From assembly GCA_031761405.1 (NCBI GenBank), contig JASEVX010000007.1:33273677-33337676 (forward strand): a stretch of DNA of 64,000 nucleotides, given 5' to 3'. The notes under the pieces are model-generated. The model was not told the DNA's origin and ran no database searches. It saw nothing but the letters and a program-made list of their open reading frames with translations. Below, one piece after another: positions 44,034 to 53,540 of this stretch (within the stretch, counting starts at the first letter, position 1; each line of letters opens with the position of its first letter). This DNA is from Serripes groenlandicus (lineage: Eukaryota > Mollusca > Bivalvia > Cardiida > Cardiidae). The translations under genes and the position numbers were made by a program.

Positions 44034-44262
44034 GACACCCTCCGTATTGTAGTGGTAGAGTGTCCGCCTTGGGAGAGGGAGGTCGCAGGTTCGATCCCCA
44101 GCTGGGTCATATCAAATATTTAAAAAAATGATAGTAACTATAGGCTTTCCTCCGTCAATTGCACTCTAAAATGTTGGGTCCCATTATGACTCACTTACCC
44201 AGAAAAATCTAGTGATATACCTTAAACAGTGTTGATAGCGGCGTTAACCACTATACAAAAGC
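44034..44262 (+). mobile_element. tRNA-derived SINE
   Basis: A box TAGTGGTAGAGTGTC, B box GGTTCGATCCCCAG, GGTCATATCAAATA linker, and tail AGTGATATACC then GTTGATAGCGGCGTTAA. Both head and tail are present. Confidence 0.7.
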
Positions 44263-44564
44263 AAAACAGACTTGTTAAAGATAACTTTTGAAGATCTTGA
44301 CTTTAGAGATCTTGATTTCAGCACTATTTTGAAGTATAAAGTCCAGTGCGAGTCTGCACTCACAAACTTCAGGTGCTTGAAACATTTTTTTCAATCTGCT
44401 AGTCTTATGTTTTAACCGTTTTATTACCTGATAAGATGTTTTAAGAGTCATTCATCTGCTTTCAAAAACCTTTGAAGATGAGACCAGTACATTTGATAAA
44501 TTTGGTGTGTAATTTTGGTACAGTCAGTTGAAAGATTGGTGGTGAGGGAGAAATTGCTCTTAAG

Positions 44565-44776
44565 TTGACCTTTCCCCACTTGTAGATGCATTCTGACGCA
44601 TCTGCGGTAGACGACTTTTGAAAACACTGTGACAAAAGGAGAAATGGCTCAAAACTTGCAATTTCACCTTTTGCCACAATGTTTTCAACTTTTTTCAGTA
44701 ATTATACTTTCATACAGAGGTTTGTAGATGTTTTCAGTCGTCTGCTGCAGAATTATTGTATGTAGGAAAGGGTTAA
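44565..44776 (+). mobile_element. TTAA-MITE, old subfamily
   Basis: TTGACCTTTCCCCACTTG left; hairpin GCTCAAAACTTGC; right GTAGGAAAGGGTTAA. Confidence 0.85.
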
Positions 44777-44852
44777 CAAATTATACAATTTTGAAAGTTG
44801 AGATAAAACAATATCTCGTAATCTGTTGTGGAGTCATAGATTGATCCAGGTC

Positions 44853-45034
44853 TTCACCCTTTCCCACTTAAAGACACATTCAGACGCATTTGCAGCAGAC
44901 AACTTTTCAAAATGTTGTGGCAAAAGAAGAAAGTGCTCATGAAATTCAACTCTATTGAATAAAACAACTTACATAGCAGAAATTTTCTCTTATTTTTGCC
45001 TAGATGTTTTCAAATTCATGTGGAAAAGGATTAA
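44853..45034 (+). mobile_element. TTAA-MITE, old, hairpin arm deleted
   Basis: TTCACCCTTTCCCACTTAAAG; right CATGTGGAAAAGGATTAA with the CTGCTGCAG box lost. Confidence 0.75.
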
Positions 45035-45267
45035 CATAATAATTATAAGAACTGACTAATGACTTGTGATATTTGGACAGGCTACAAGAGTTGAAGGTCA
45101 GGAGTGACCTGACACTTGCTGGTTTCCCTAGAGAACCTGTGTTGTTACACATAGATATACATTCCTATCTATCTGTTTACAAATCTAATTAACAGATTCT
45201 GGCATAGAAATATTAAGAGATCCCCTCTGGTGCAATGGCTTTAGATCTTGTGCATATGCATTGCACC

Positions 45268-45430
45268 ATTTAACACTTTCTCACAAACAACACATCTGCT
45301 GGAGAGGACTGTGAAAACATTTAGACAAACATATGAAATATTTCCATAAATGGCAGTACTATTATTGACTAGAGTTGAGAACATTGTGGCAAAAGGAGGT
45401 GAATTAGAAATCATCTACAAGTGGAAAATT
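45268..45430 (-). mobile_element. TTAA-MITE, old, hairpin deleted
   Basis: TTAACACTTTCTCACAAACAAC, AACATTGTGGCAAAAGGAG, then right-end remnant ATCTACAAGTGGAAAA. Confidence 0.6.
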
Positions 45431-45821
45431 TGGACGTGAAATGAACTAAAATGTATCCACAAAATTGTTTTGCAACGTTACACAATGAACAACCTGCAAT
45501 GGACTTAATATTAATGTTTAATTTTAGGTCTCTGATTTCACACAATAAACAACCTGGACTAAATATTAATTTTTATTTAATCTTTAGCCAGGTAAACAAT
45601 CTGCAGATATTGTTGACCATATCGAGAGTTTTTCTTGTGTGTAAGTACATGTACATGTACAATGATAATTACTAATGCACTAATGGTATCTAGTTGCTTA
45701 TTAGTGAGCTTAATTGAATTGTAGATATCTAATTGTATTACATTTACATGATAACGGGTATGTAAATTGATGCTTTGTCTCCTAATGGCACGTTTGCCTC
45801 ACCTTTACATTCTCTGAGGTC

Positions 45822-46069
45822 TTAACCCCTTTGCCACATGTAGGCATATTTAGGCATATTTTAATGTCTCTGAAGCAGACAGATATCCTTTGAAACAAGA
45901 TGTAGCAAATAGAGAAAATGCTCATAATGAACAATTTCTCCTTTGGCATCAATGTCTCTACTTTAATTTAATATTATGCTTTCATTTAAAGAGATGCTTG
46001 GTCATTTAGCCAATATATTTTCAAAGTTGTCTGCTGCACTCTGATATGCTGTAAGTGGGAAATGGTTAA
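45822..46069 (+). mobile_element. TTAA-MITE, old subfamily
   Basis: TTAACCCCTTTGCCACATG left with a duplicated TTTAGGCATA; hairpin GCTCATAATGAAC; right GTGGGAAATGGTTAA. Confidence 0.8.
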
Positions 46070-46092
46070 CCTTTGATTAGGGTTTGTATTGA

Positions 46093-46323
46093 TTGACCCT
46101 TTCCTACATATATATATATATATGCTTTCTGACACCTTTGCAGCAGACAACTTTTGAAACCATTGTGGCAAAAGGCGAAATTGCTCATGATGTACAATTT
46201 CTCCATTTGCCACAATGATTTCAACTCTATACACTAATCATACTTTCATTAATTGAGGTTTTCTATACTAAAGTAGATAATTTCAGTCATCTGCTGCAGA
46301 TTTGTTGTATGTGGGAAAGTTAA
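46093..46323 (+). mobile_element. TTAA-MITE, old subfamily with TA microsatellite
   Basis: TTGACCCTTTCCTACATA expands into a TA run before TGCTTTCTGACACC; hairpin GCTCATGATGTAC; right GTGGGAAAGTTAA shared with the next copy. Confidence 0.85.
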
Positions 46324-46550
46324 CCCTTTCCCTCATATAGACGCTTTCTGACGCCTCTGCAGCAGATGGCTATTTGAAAACATAGTGACAAAAGAAGAAA
46401 TTGCACAAAACGTGCAATTTCTCCTTTTTCCCACAATGTTTTCCACTTTTAGTCATTGGTTATCCATTCAATTATAGAGATTTTCCATTATTTGACAAAA
46501 TATGTTCAAAGTCGTCTGCTGCCGAATTATCGTATGAGGGAAAGGGTTAA
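46320..46550 (+). mobile_element. TTAA-MITE, young subfamily
   Basis: Full length, tandem to and sharing TTAA with the old copy on its left; hairpin tip GCACAAAACGTGC. Confidence 0.93.
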
Positions 46551-46784
46551 ATCCTTTTAATCTTTTCCCTGTTACGGACAATATCATATGACTTTTCAGC
46601 AGACAACTTAAAAACTGTTGAATATGACATAAAGCCCAAAATCAGTTAATGTTTTGTTTTATATGCTATTTTATAATTTACTTGCTTATGCCTTTTCGCT
46701 GTTAAAACCAGCTGTCAGCTATGAAAGCATTCAAAGAAGGCAAAGAAGAAATAAAATGGCTTGAAAATTTGGAGGAATATTTCA

Positions 46785-46880
46785 ACACATAGTTGAAAAC
46801 AGTGTAGAAAAAGAATAAATGTATTTCCAAAATGGTATCAAGATGCCTGCAGCAGAGGCATCAAAGATTGTCTGTTTCAC
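46785..46880 (-). mobile_element. TTAA-MITE fragment, very old
   Basis: AGTTGAAAACAGTGTAG, CCTGCAGCAGAGGCATC. A second trace at 46560-46630 has CAGCAGACAACTT. Confidence 0.4.
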
Positions 46881-47226
46881 TAAAAATCACTTTTTCAGTT
46901 TGTTTCTGTTTTGAAATAAAACAGGTAGTGTAGCGTGATTGACAGGTGTCTTCATTATGCCAATCCAGTTTCACTTAATTACATCTCTACGGAGTTAAGT
47001 GTCATATTGCAGACTTTTAAGATCTCTATTTGAGTTCCCTTCCAGGAAAACCAACATTATTAGATACAAGTGTAGGACCAGATCAACCTGCACATATCTG
47101 CACACTTCAATCTGTCCGATTCTACATTGTTTGCTAATAACTTCACTGAAGACTTCAAAAAGAAACTTTTACGTATAACATTCACAGTGCATTTGGATCG
47201 GATCAAATTGATTAGCTCGCAGATAT

Positions 47227-47449
47227 TTAACCATTTCCCTCATAAAGCAAATATGCAGCAGACGAATTTGAAGACATTTTTAAGTAAAGTATATGAAAAA
47301 TGTCTATAAATAAAGGTATAACTACTGAAAATAATTGAAAACATTGTGGTAAAAAGGAGAAATTGCTCGTTTTAAGCAATTTCTCCTTTTGCTACACTGT
47401 TTTCAAAATTTATCTGCTGCAGATGCGCCTATAGGTGGGAAAGGGTTAA
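47227..47449 (-). mobile_element. TTAA-MITE, old subfamily
   Basis: TTAACCATTTCCCTCATAAAGC left; hairpin GCTCGTTTTAAGC; right AGGTGGGAAAGGGTTAA. Confidence 0.88.
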
Positions 47450-47471
47450 TTAACCATTTCTATGCTGATTA

Positions 47472-47550
47472 TTAACCCTCATCAACATTTAGATGCTTTC
47501 TGATGGGTCTGCTCCAGACGACTTTTGAAAACATTGTGACACATGCTATC
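47472..47550 (+). mobile_element. TTAA-MITE, left-end fragment
   Basis: TTAACCCTCATCAACATTTAG, GCTCCAGACGACTTTTG and AAAACATTGTGACA, then unrelated. Confidence 0.65.
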
Positions 47551-47992
47551 CTCTAACTCGAAAACTCAAAAAATGTATGATTTCTCAAGAGGTTTTTGAA
47601 TGCTCGCTGTTAAAGTCAATCAGCTGAGTCTCTTTATCTGTGATTTATTGCTTCATTGGGAAATTTCCTGGACACTAATTGGATTTAAATTGACAGACTG
47701 GATAGACCGACAGTAATTTTGGAATTATATTTGCAAAAATGTTGTGCTTAACATTGCATGTGTTTGTGAAGATAGTGAGCCTTTTTTTTTTCTTCTTTCC
47801 CCCCCCCCCTCTTTTTTCCAGTCTGTCTTCTTTAGTAATCATCAATTGCAAATTGATATTTCCTGGTTTGAAGTAAAGCTAGATTTACAGAAACTATTTC
47901 TTGTTAGAATGCTAGTTAATTATGTTGAATGTATCAAAGGTATGATTAAAACATTTTTTTCAATTTCTTCAGACAATCTACTACAGGTGTCC

Positions 47993-48139
47993 CTAACCCT
48001 TTCCCTCATATAGACGCTTTCTGATGCCTCTGCAGCAGACGGCTTTTTGAAAACATAGTGACAAAAGAAGAAATTGCACAAAACGTGTTTTGACAAAAGT
48101 CGTCTGCTGCAGAATTGTTGTATGAGGGAAAGGGTTCAA
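47993..48139 (+). mobile_element. TTAA-MITE, young subfamily, about 80-bp deletion
   Basis: GCACAAAACGTG in the hairpin loop jumps to TTTTGACAAAAGTCGTC, so the distal arm and GTTATCCATTCAATTATAG segment are absent. Right end GGGTTCAA. Confidence 0.9.
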
Positions 48140-48329
48140 CCCTTTTGAACTTGCAGATGCATATGCAGCAGATGTTGTTTGAAAACATTTTGGCCAAAGA
48201 GAATTGCTCCTTTTGCCACAATGTTTGCAACTCTATTTCAAATAATTCTTTCATTCAGAGAAATGTTACATAATTATAATGCCTAGATATGTTCAAAGTC
48301 GTCTGCTGGAGATTGCTGGAAAGGGTTAA
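48135..48329 (+). mobile_element. TTAA-MITE, old subfamily
   Basis: TTCAACCCTTTTGAACTTGC left, sharing TTCAA with the copy before; hairpin reduced to GAATTGCTCC; right GCTGGAAAGGGTTAA. Confidence 0.8.
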
Positions 48330-48374
48330 CCATTTCCCAAAAAGAACATATTTGTTGCAGACGAATATCTCGGT

Positions 48375-48593
48375 TTAACCCTTTCCTACATACAGCAAAT
48401 CTGCAGCAGACGACTTTGGAAACATGGTGTCAAAAACCTTAAAAATCTCCATAAAAGATAGCTTAATTGTTAAATAATGTTGAAAACCTTGTGGCCAAAT
48501 GGGAAATTGCTCATCATGAGCAATTTCACTTTTGGCCACAATGTTTTCAATATCCATCTGCTGCTATTGCGTCAAGAGGTGGGAAAGGGTTGA
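48375..48593 (-). mobile_element. TTAA-MITE, old, CTGCTGCTATTGCG variant
   Basis: TTAACCCTTTCCTACATACAGC; hairpin GCTCATCATGAGC in GTGGCCAAAT/ACTTTTGGCCAC; right AGAGGTGGGAAAGGGTTGA. A stub of another left end precedes it at 48326-48370. Confidence 0.9.
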
Positions 48594-48634
48594 ATATTGA
48601 GAAATCTCTAAATTGTTGAAAAGAGCTAATATAA

Positions 48635-48750
48635 AAGAAGAGAAAACATTGTGGCTAATGGAGAAATATTGCTCATCACTTGCCACAATGGATTCAAAAG
48701 TCCTCTGCTGTAGATGTGTCAAAATGCATTCGCTTGTGGAAAAGCATTGA
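48635..48750 (-). mobile_element. TTAA-MITE fragment, old
   Basis: AAAACATTGTGGCTAATGG, TTGCCACAATGG and CTGCTGTAGATGTGTC; right end eroded. Confidence 0.6.
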
Positions 48751-49034
48751 GTTTTTCAAGATATCTTAAAGGAGGAACAAACAAATAATTCCTGTGCATG
48801 GGTGTGTAAAAGAATTCCCTCAGTACAGAAAAGTGCATAATGCGTCAGCAATTTGATGGAAAGAGAACAACAAAGTGCTGAACATTTTCCAATTCAGTTG
48901 AACATTTTCTTAATGATAAATTTCTTTTTTCCTCTTATCAAAACTAAACACCCGAATTTGACATTGGTTTCCTTGGATGTTTTCATAGGAATAATGCAGC
49001 TGACTTCTATAATATCATTTACATAATTATGGTG

Positions 49035-49145
49035 AACCTTTTCTCACCTACACATCTGCAGCAGACAACTACCATAATAAAAGTTGAAAACATCTGGGTA
49101 AAAGTTGTCTGTAAGATGCTTCAAAATGCATGTGTGCAAGTAAGT
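49035..49145 (-). mobile_element. TTAA-MITE, old, middle deleted
   Basis: AACCTTTTCTCACCTACAC, CTGCAGCAGACAACT, AAAAGTTGAAAACATC and AGTTGTCTGTAAGATGC. Confidence 0.55.
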
Positions 49146-49150
49146 TGATG

Positions 49151-49375
49151 TGCTAAAACACATCTAGACAAAAAGAAAATGGAAAATTTCTATAAATAAA
49201 TATTATAACTATTGAAGATATCAAAACATTATGGCAAAAAGAGAATATGCTCATTATGAGCATTTCTCCTTTTGCCATGATGTTTTTAAAAAGTTGTCTG
49301 CTGCAGATGCGTCAGAAAGCGTCTATACGAGGGAAAGGGTTCATCAGAAAGTGTCTACATGTGGGAAAGGGTTAA
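49151..49375 (-). mobile_element. TTAA-MITE, old, with doubled right end
   Basis: Hairpin GCTCATTATGAGC; the right end occurs twice in series: GCGTCTATACGAGGGAAAGG then GTGTCTACATGTGGGAAAGG. Left terminus missing. Confidence 0.8.
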
Positions 49376-49591
49376 ACCTCATGTAGAAGCTTTCTGACGC
49401 CTCTGCAGCAGACGGATTTTTGAAAACATAGTGACAAAGAAGAAATTGCTCAAAACAAGCAATTTCTCCTTTTGCCACAATGTTTTCCACTTTTAGTCAT
49501 AGGTAATCCAATAAATTAAAGAGATTTTCAATTTTTTGGCAAATATATTCAGTCTTCTGCTGCAGAATTGTCGTATGTGGGAAAGGATTAA
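49372..49591 (+). mobile_element. TTAA-MITE, young subfamily, left terminal box lost
   Basis: TTAAACCTCATGTAGAAGC: the CCCTTTC part is missing. Hairpin tip GCTCAAAACAAGC; right TATGTGGGAAAGGATTAA. Shares TTAA with its left neighbour. Confidence 0.88.
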
Positions 49592-49838
49592 ACAAAATTA
49601 AAAGATTCTTCATACATGGAATTTATTCTAAATAATTATTTCAATTCAAAGCAAGGTCAAAATGATAACAAGACATAGCAATGCCAACTTAGTAACAGCG
49701 GAGAATAATGTCTCTCATATGTGATAATTAGGCATCAACGAAGTACATTTGGCTTTAAGATCTTTTGATACAGAATGTAAAAAAAAACGCTGTTGGTAAA
49801 ATATTTCGGGAGTCAAAGAAAGTTCCTGATAAGTGGTA

Positions 49839-50068
49839 TTAACCCTTTCCCTCATACAAAAATTCTGCAGCAGACGACTTTGAACATATTTTGTCAAAAA
49901 ATGGAAAATCTCTATAATTGAATGGATAACCTATGACTAAAAGTTGAAAACATTGTGGCAAAAGGAGACATTGCTCATTTTGAGCAATTTCTCCTTTTGT
50001 CACTATGTTTTCAGAAAGCTGTCTGCTGCAGAGCCGTCAGAAAGCGTCTATATGTGGGAAAGGGTTAA
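49839..50068 (-). mobile_element. TTAA-MITE, young subfamily
   Basis: Left CCCTTTCCCTCATACAAAAAT; hairpin tip GCTCATTTTGAGC; right end of mixed type TATATGTGGGAAAGGG. Confidence 0.93.
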
Positions 50069-50212
50069 GATTGTTTTAGATAAATTAAACTGATTATTAT
50101 CTTTCGGAGAAAGTTTCTCATATACCCTCATACAAGCCCTATGTTGCTTGTTTGCATTAGAATCATGTGATCAAGATGTTGTGCTAAGTAACAAGAATAA
50201 AGATATTTGGAG

Positions 50213-51261
50213 AAACAAGAGAAAGTTGATGCCAAGGCATCAATGTCGCCGGAAAAGACTGCATTGATTTATTTATGTATTCTTGACTTTCCTTAGTCTA
50301 TTCAAACATTAGGAACGTTGAAATGAAAACATTTACTTATAAATTTTATATTCATACTTACATTAGGGTATCTATAAAAAATTAACGAAATGTGTACACA
50401 TTTATCTTGGCTTAAATTTAATTTTGCTGTTGTTAGTTATTTAAATAATAGTATTCATTCATATAATTTCAATGTTTGTCAATCTTATTCGAATCACAAG
50501 GTAAATATCCTGATATTGCTTTAAAGGGAGGTAATTTGAAGAAAACAAAAGTCTTCAAAAGGAGAAATATATCAGCATTACCGTCTACAGTTTAAATTGT
50601 TCTATTGTTTGTGGATTTAAAAATGTTCTTTTTTTCTTATTTCTACATGTACAACGAAATATTGCGGCTTCTCTTTGACACTTTGCGTCAAACATTCGTC
50701 TTGTACTTGTCTAAAATAAAATAATATCACTCGCTTTTTCATATCGAAATGCGCATGCGCGAAAATCGATGTTAAAGGTCACGAACCTACACAACAGAAT
50801 AGGGTCTATATTTAGCTTAGAAACAGTTCCTACTTTAGATATTCATGGATTAACATTATTAAATGAATTCTACACAAATCAAGACATCTCTTTGAACATG
50901 AAAACAACATTTAGTAAGTTAAAATTGCTATTAAAAGGAGAATCCGAAATTGACCTCAATGATGACACATAAGAGTCTGCATTAGGGGGTGTTGGTTCAC
51001 GTCTTGAAGGGACCACTTTTGTCTTCGTAAATAAGACAAAAAACTTAAATGCGAGTGAAATAAAAAAAACTGCAAACATTAAAAAATCGGAATATTTATT
51101 TCATTTTAGATGTGTCATTTATTAGTGTTCGTAAACAACCACAATTGTAATATGTTCAAATCATCTAGATTTGTTTCTTTCTAATAATAAGCCGCCCTCC
51201 CATGTGATTTCCGAAAAGCTATTAAAAATAGAAGTCGCGGGCTTCTGCCCGGCGACTAATA
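50213..51261 (-). mobile_element. HINE-type element, 1.05 kb, copy 2 of 2
   Basis: Same ends and body as 29162-30206 with a few substitutions and small indels (for example TACTTACATTAGG here against TACATTAGG). The flanks are unrelated to those of copy 1, so this is an independent insertion and not part of a segmental duplication. Confidence 0.65.
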
Positions 51262-51358
51262 AAGCAAGAAATAGAATAAACCTATACACATTATCTTGAA
51301 GATCTGATAATTTCTTACTGCTGTGATCCATGATAAACCCTTGTCTATGGAGAGTAAA

Positions 51359-51564
51359 CTCAACCTCGTCCCACAGAACAAATCTGCGGCAGACGACTTT
51401 GAAAACATCTAGGCAAAAATATGGAAAACCTCAGTAAATGAATGTTTACTTTTTAAAAAAGAATTGAAAACAGTTTTGAGCAGTTTCTCCTTTTGTCTCA
51501 ATGTTTTCAAAAGTTGTCTGCTGCAGAGGCATCAGAAAGCGTCTTTATGTGGGAAAAGGGTTAA
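51359..51564 (-). mobile_element. TTAA-MITE, old, hairpin arm lost
   Basis: CTCAACCTCGTCCCACAG left; TTTTGAGCAGTTTCTCC; right TATGTGGGAAAAGGGTTAA. Confidence 0.8.
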
Positions 51565-51684
51565 CCACTGCAATCGACAACTTTTTAAAATACATAATTT
51601 TCCGTTTCTTACAGTATTCTCTTTGTTTATATTTTCAATATTTCCAAGGAATGTAATCAAATGAAACTATGAAATGTCAAGAAA

Positions 51685-51908
51685 TTCACCCTTTTGCTCA
51701 TACAGGTGCTTTCTGTCGACTCTGAAGCAGACGACTTTTAAAAACATTGTGGCAAAAAGAGAAATTGCTCATGATGAGCAATTTCTCCTTTTGCCACAAT
51801 ATTTTCCACTTTTAGTCATTGATAATCCATTCAAGATTGTCCATACTTCGACGAAATATCTTCAAAGACGTCTGCTGTAGATTTCTTATATATGGGAAAG
51901 GGTTTATA
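51685..51908 (+). mobile_element. TTAA-MITE, intermediate
   Basis: TTCACCCTTTTGCTCATACAG; hairpin GCTCATGATGAGC with young-like CACTTTTAGTCATTG after it; right TATGGGAAAGGGTTTATAA. A further eroded left end (ACCCTTTCTCTGATTC) follows. Confidence 0.85.
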
Positions 51909-52008
51909 ACCCTTTCTCTGATTCACCATTTAAAGAGTTGTCAGCTCAGAAAGCATATGAGAAATCTATATAGCAGCATCTTAAAATTTGGAATTGGAAT
52001 TTTGATTT

Positions 52009-52085
52009 TAAAAAATATTGTGGGAAAAGGAGAAATTGCTTGGTTTCAGCAATTTCTTCTGTACCCCACATTGTTTTCAAAAAAG
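52009..52085 (-). mobile_element. TTAA-MITE, hairpin fragment
   Basis: AAATATTGTGGGAAAAGGAG, GCTTGGTTTCAGC tip and CCCCACATTGTTTTC; termini lost. 500 bp before the WW2 exon. Confidence 0.6.
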
Positions 52086-52582
52086 ATGTATTTTACATAA
52101 ATCTTTAGACATGAGAGTTGAACAAGGCAGTTCGGTGAAAAGCTTTCTGAGGTATGAACTTTCTTTGTGGATTGGGATTGCCTTGGTTGTTTGTTATTTC
52201 TGTAGCAAGAAATTTGTGGTTTTTATGGGAACATGATTGAGGGAGCCAACAAATCATAGTTGTGTTGTTGATGTTTTACTTGATAATTTTCGTGTTAGTG
52301 CTGGTTGGAATGGTATATGTGATCCGATATATATAATGGGAAATTGTTGTAGTTGCTTTGTCAGTAAGGATTTCAGAAAAAGTAAGTTTTGACCGCAAAT
52401 TATGATGTTTATTCCTCTCTTTATTTTGGAAATTATCATAAAAAACCTGACTTGTGAATGGTGTATATTGTGTTGTATGTTTAAAACAAGAGTCATCTTT
52501 TGCATCTTTATATAATAAAAAAAACCAGGCAATTTGTGTTTAATTAATTCAGGGCTGACTGTGTCCCTTTGTGTATTTTCAG

Positions 52583-52640
52583 AACTGCCATATGGCTGGG
52601 AGAAAGTGGAGGATCCTCATTATGGTACCTATTATATAGA
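52583..52640 (+). CDS. MAGI: MAGI-like exon: first half of second WW domain
   Basis: A 58-bp exon preceded by a good acceptor (GTGTATTTTCAG) and followed by donor GTAAGT. With the preceding G and the following C from the neighbouring exons it reads [20 protein letters not shown]. This has the first WW tryptophan and the GTYY segment, and closely resembles the second WW domain of MAGI1/2/3 and Drosophila Magi. Family knowledge: MAGI proteins are junctional and synaptic scaffolds whose WW domains bind PPxY-type ligands. Phase is 1 in and 2 out. The intron after it carries a SINE with intact target-site duplication (52786-53039) and two pearl-like elements. SAV1 and Kibra WW domains were considered and fit less well. 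Confidence 0.88.
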
Positions 52641-52785
52641 GTAAGTAAGATACACAATTATATGTCACCTTCCTTTCCAGGGTGACCCATAGGGATCACA
52701 TTCCTGTTGTCTGTCCATCTGTCTGACTGTCACGCTTTCACTTACTGATGATTAGCAGGCAACAGATTGATTTGTCATGAAAGTT

Positions 52786-53039
52786 AAGATTCTACATGGA
52801 ATCAACTGTGGTCAAGTGGTTAGCGTTGGGGATTTCTAAACCGGGTGTCCCGGGTTCGATCCCCAGTCGCGGCACTACTGTCATGGTGGAGTGCCTTTGG
52901 GCAATGCACGTTTTCTAGCCCAGTACTGGTTTGTTTACCCAGGTATCATGAATAAGTGAACTGTTGCCGTGATATAACTGAAATAATGTTGAAGGCGGCG
53001 TAAAACCCCAATAAACAATAAATAAATAAGATTCTACAT
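52786..53039 (+). mobile_element. tRNA-derived SINE with perfect 12-bp target-site duplication
   Basis: AAGATTCTACAT occurs at 52786-52797 and again at 53028-53039, bracketing a full SINE: A box TGGTCAAGTGGTTAGCG, B box GGTTCGATCCCC, and tail domain GTGATATAACTGAAATAATG, GAAGGCGGCGTAAAACC and an A-rich end. The clean duplication marks it as a recent LINE-mobilised insertion in the intron just after the first WW2 exon. Confidence 0.85.
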
Positions 53040-53276
53040 TTCCTTGACAAGGAAACTTGAATGAACAGGCTATTACCTAAACATTTTGCAAAGTTGCCGG
53101 ATTTGAAATCGTCTGAAGACGGTGACATTTTCAAAACTAGTTAGCATGTCAAATGACATCTGTAATCAGCGTAAGAAGTGAGATGACATTGTGTTTTTGC
53201 CATAGCATTTATTGTTTTTTTCCATCAATATTTACAAGACAAACGCATTACTGAAACAAATAAGTATGTTCAAGGA

Positions 53277-53381
53277 GATGTTTTTAGCTCTACTGGCCAA
53301 AGGCCAAAAGAGCTTATGCCGTGGTGTGGTGTGCGTGCGTGCGTGCATAAACAATTGCTTGTGAACGAGATACAGTCTTCA
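53277..53381 (+). mobile_element. Truncated pearl-like element, family AGCTCTACTGG
   Basis: The head TTAGCTCTACTGGCC with AAAGAGCTTATGCCG, a GCGTGCGTGCGTG tract and the first 40 bases of a core unit match 14635-14770. Homology stops at about 53381, where the possible captured exon begins. Confidence 0.6.
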
Positions 53382-53524
53382 GTTTTGACTTGCCTGCTGC
53401 AAACCCATAAGGATTCATTTATATCAGGGAAAGTGTACAATTCTCGGACCTTTCCAAATTTAAAACACACCTTTGAGAACAACAAAAATCCAGAAAGTGT
53501 AGTTTTAGATGATGGTTTGAATGG
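53382..53524 (+). pseudogene. Possible captured exon fragment inside a pearl-like element
   Basis: Directly after a truncated pearl-like head (53277-53380), the element homology stops and a different, protein-like frame begins: DSFISGKVYNSRTFPNLK, then HTFENNKNPESVVLDDGLNG. It is bounded by an AG (CTTCAG) and a donor-like GTAAGA at 53525. It cannot be a constitutive MAGI exon, because in the phase required by exon 52583 it meets a stop within ten codons. Helitron-type elements are known to pick up exon pieces, so capture is a reasonable inference. I do not recognise the protein. Confidence 0.35.
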
Positions 53525-53540
53525 TAAGACTTCATTTAGT

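Noticed and set aside
44070..44110. tRNA gene candidate (A and B boxes)
   Set aside because: The sequence continues into a SINE body and tail and does not close an acceptor stem; the same holds for 40267, 52798 and the minus-strand cases.
46108..46124. TA microsatellite as an independent feature
   Set aside because: It is a local expansion inside the left end of the MITE at 46093-46323.
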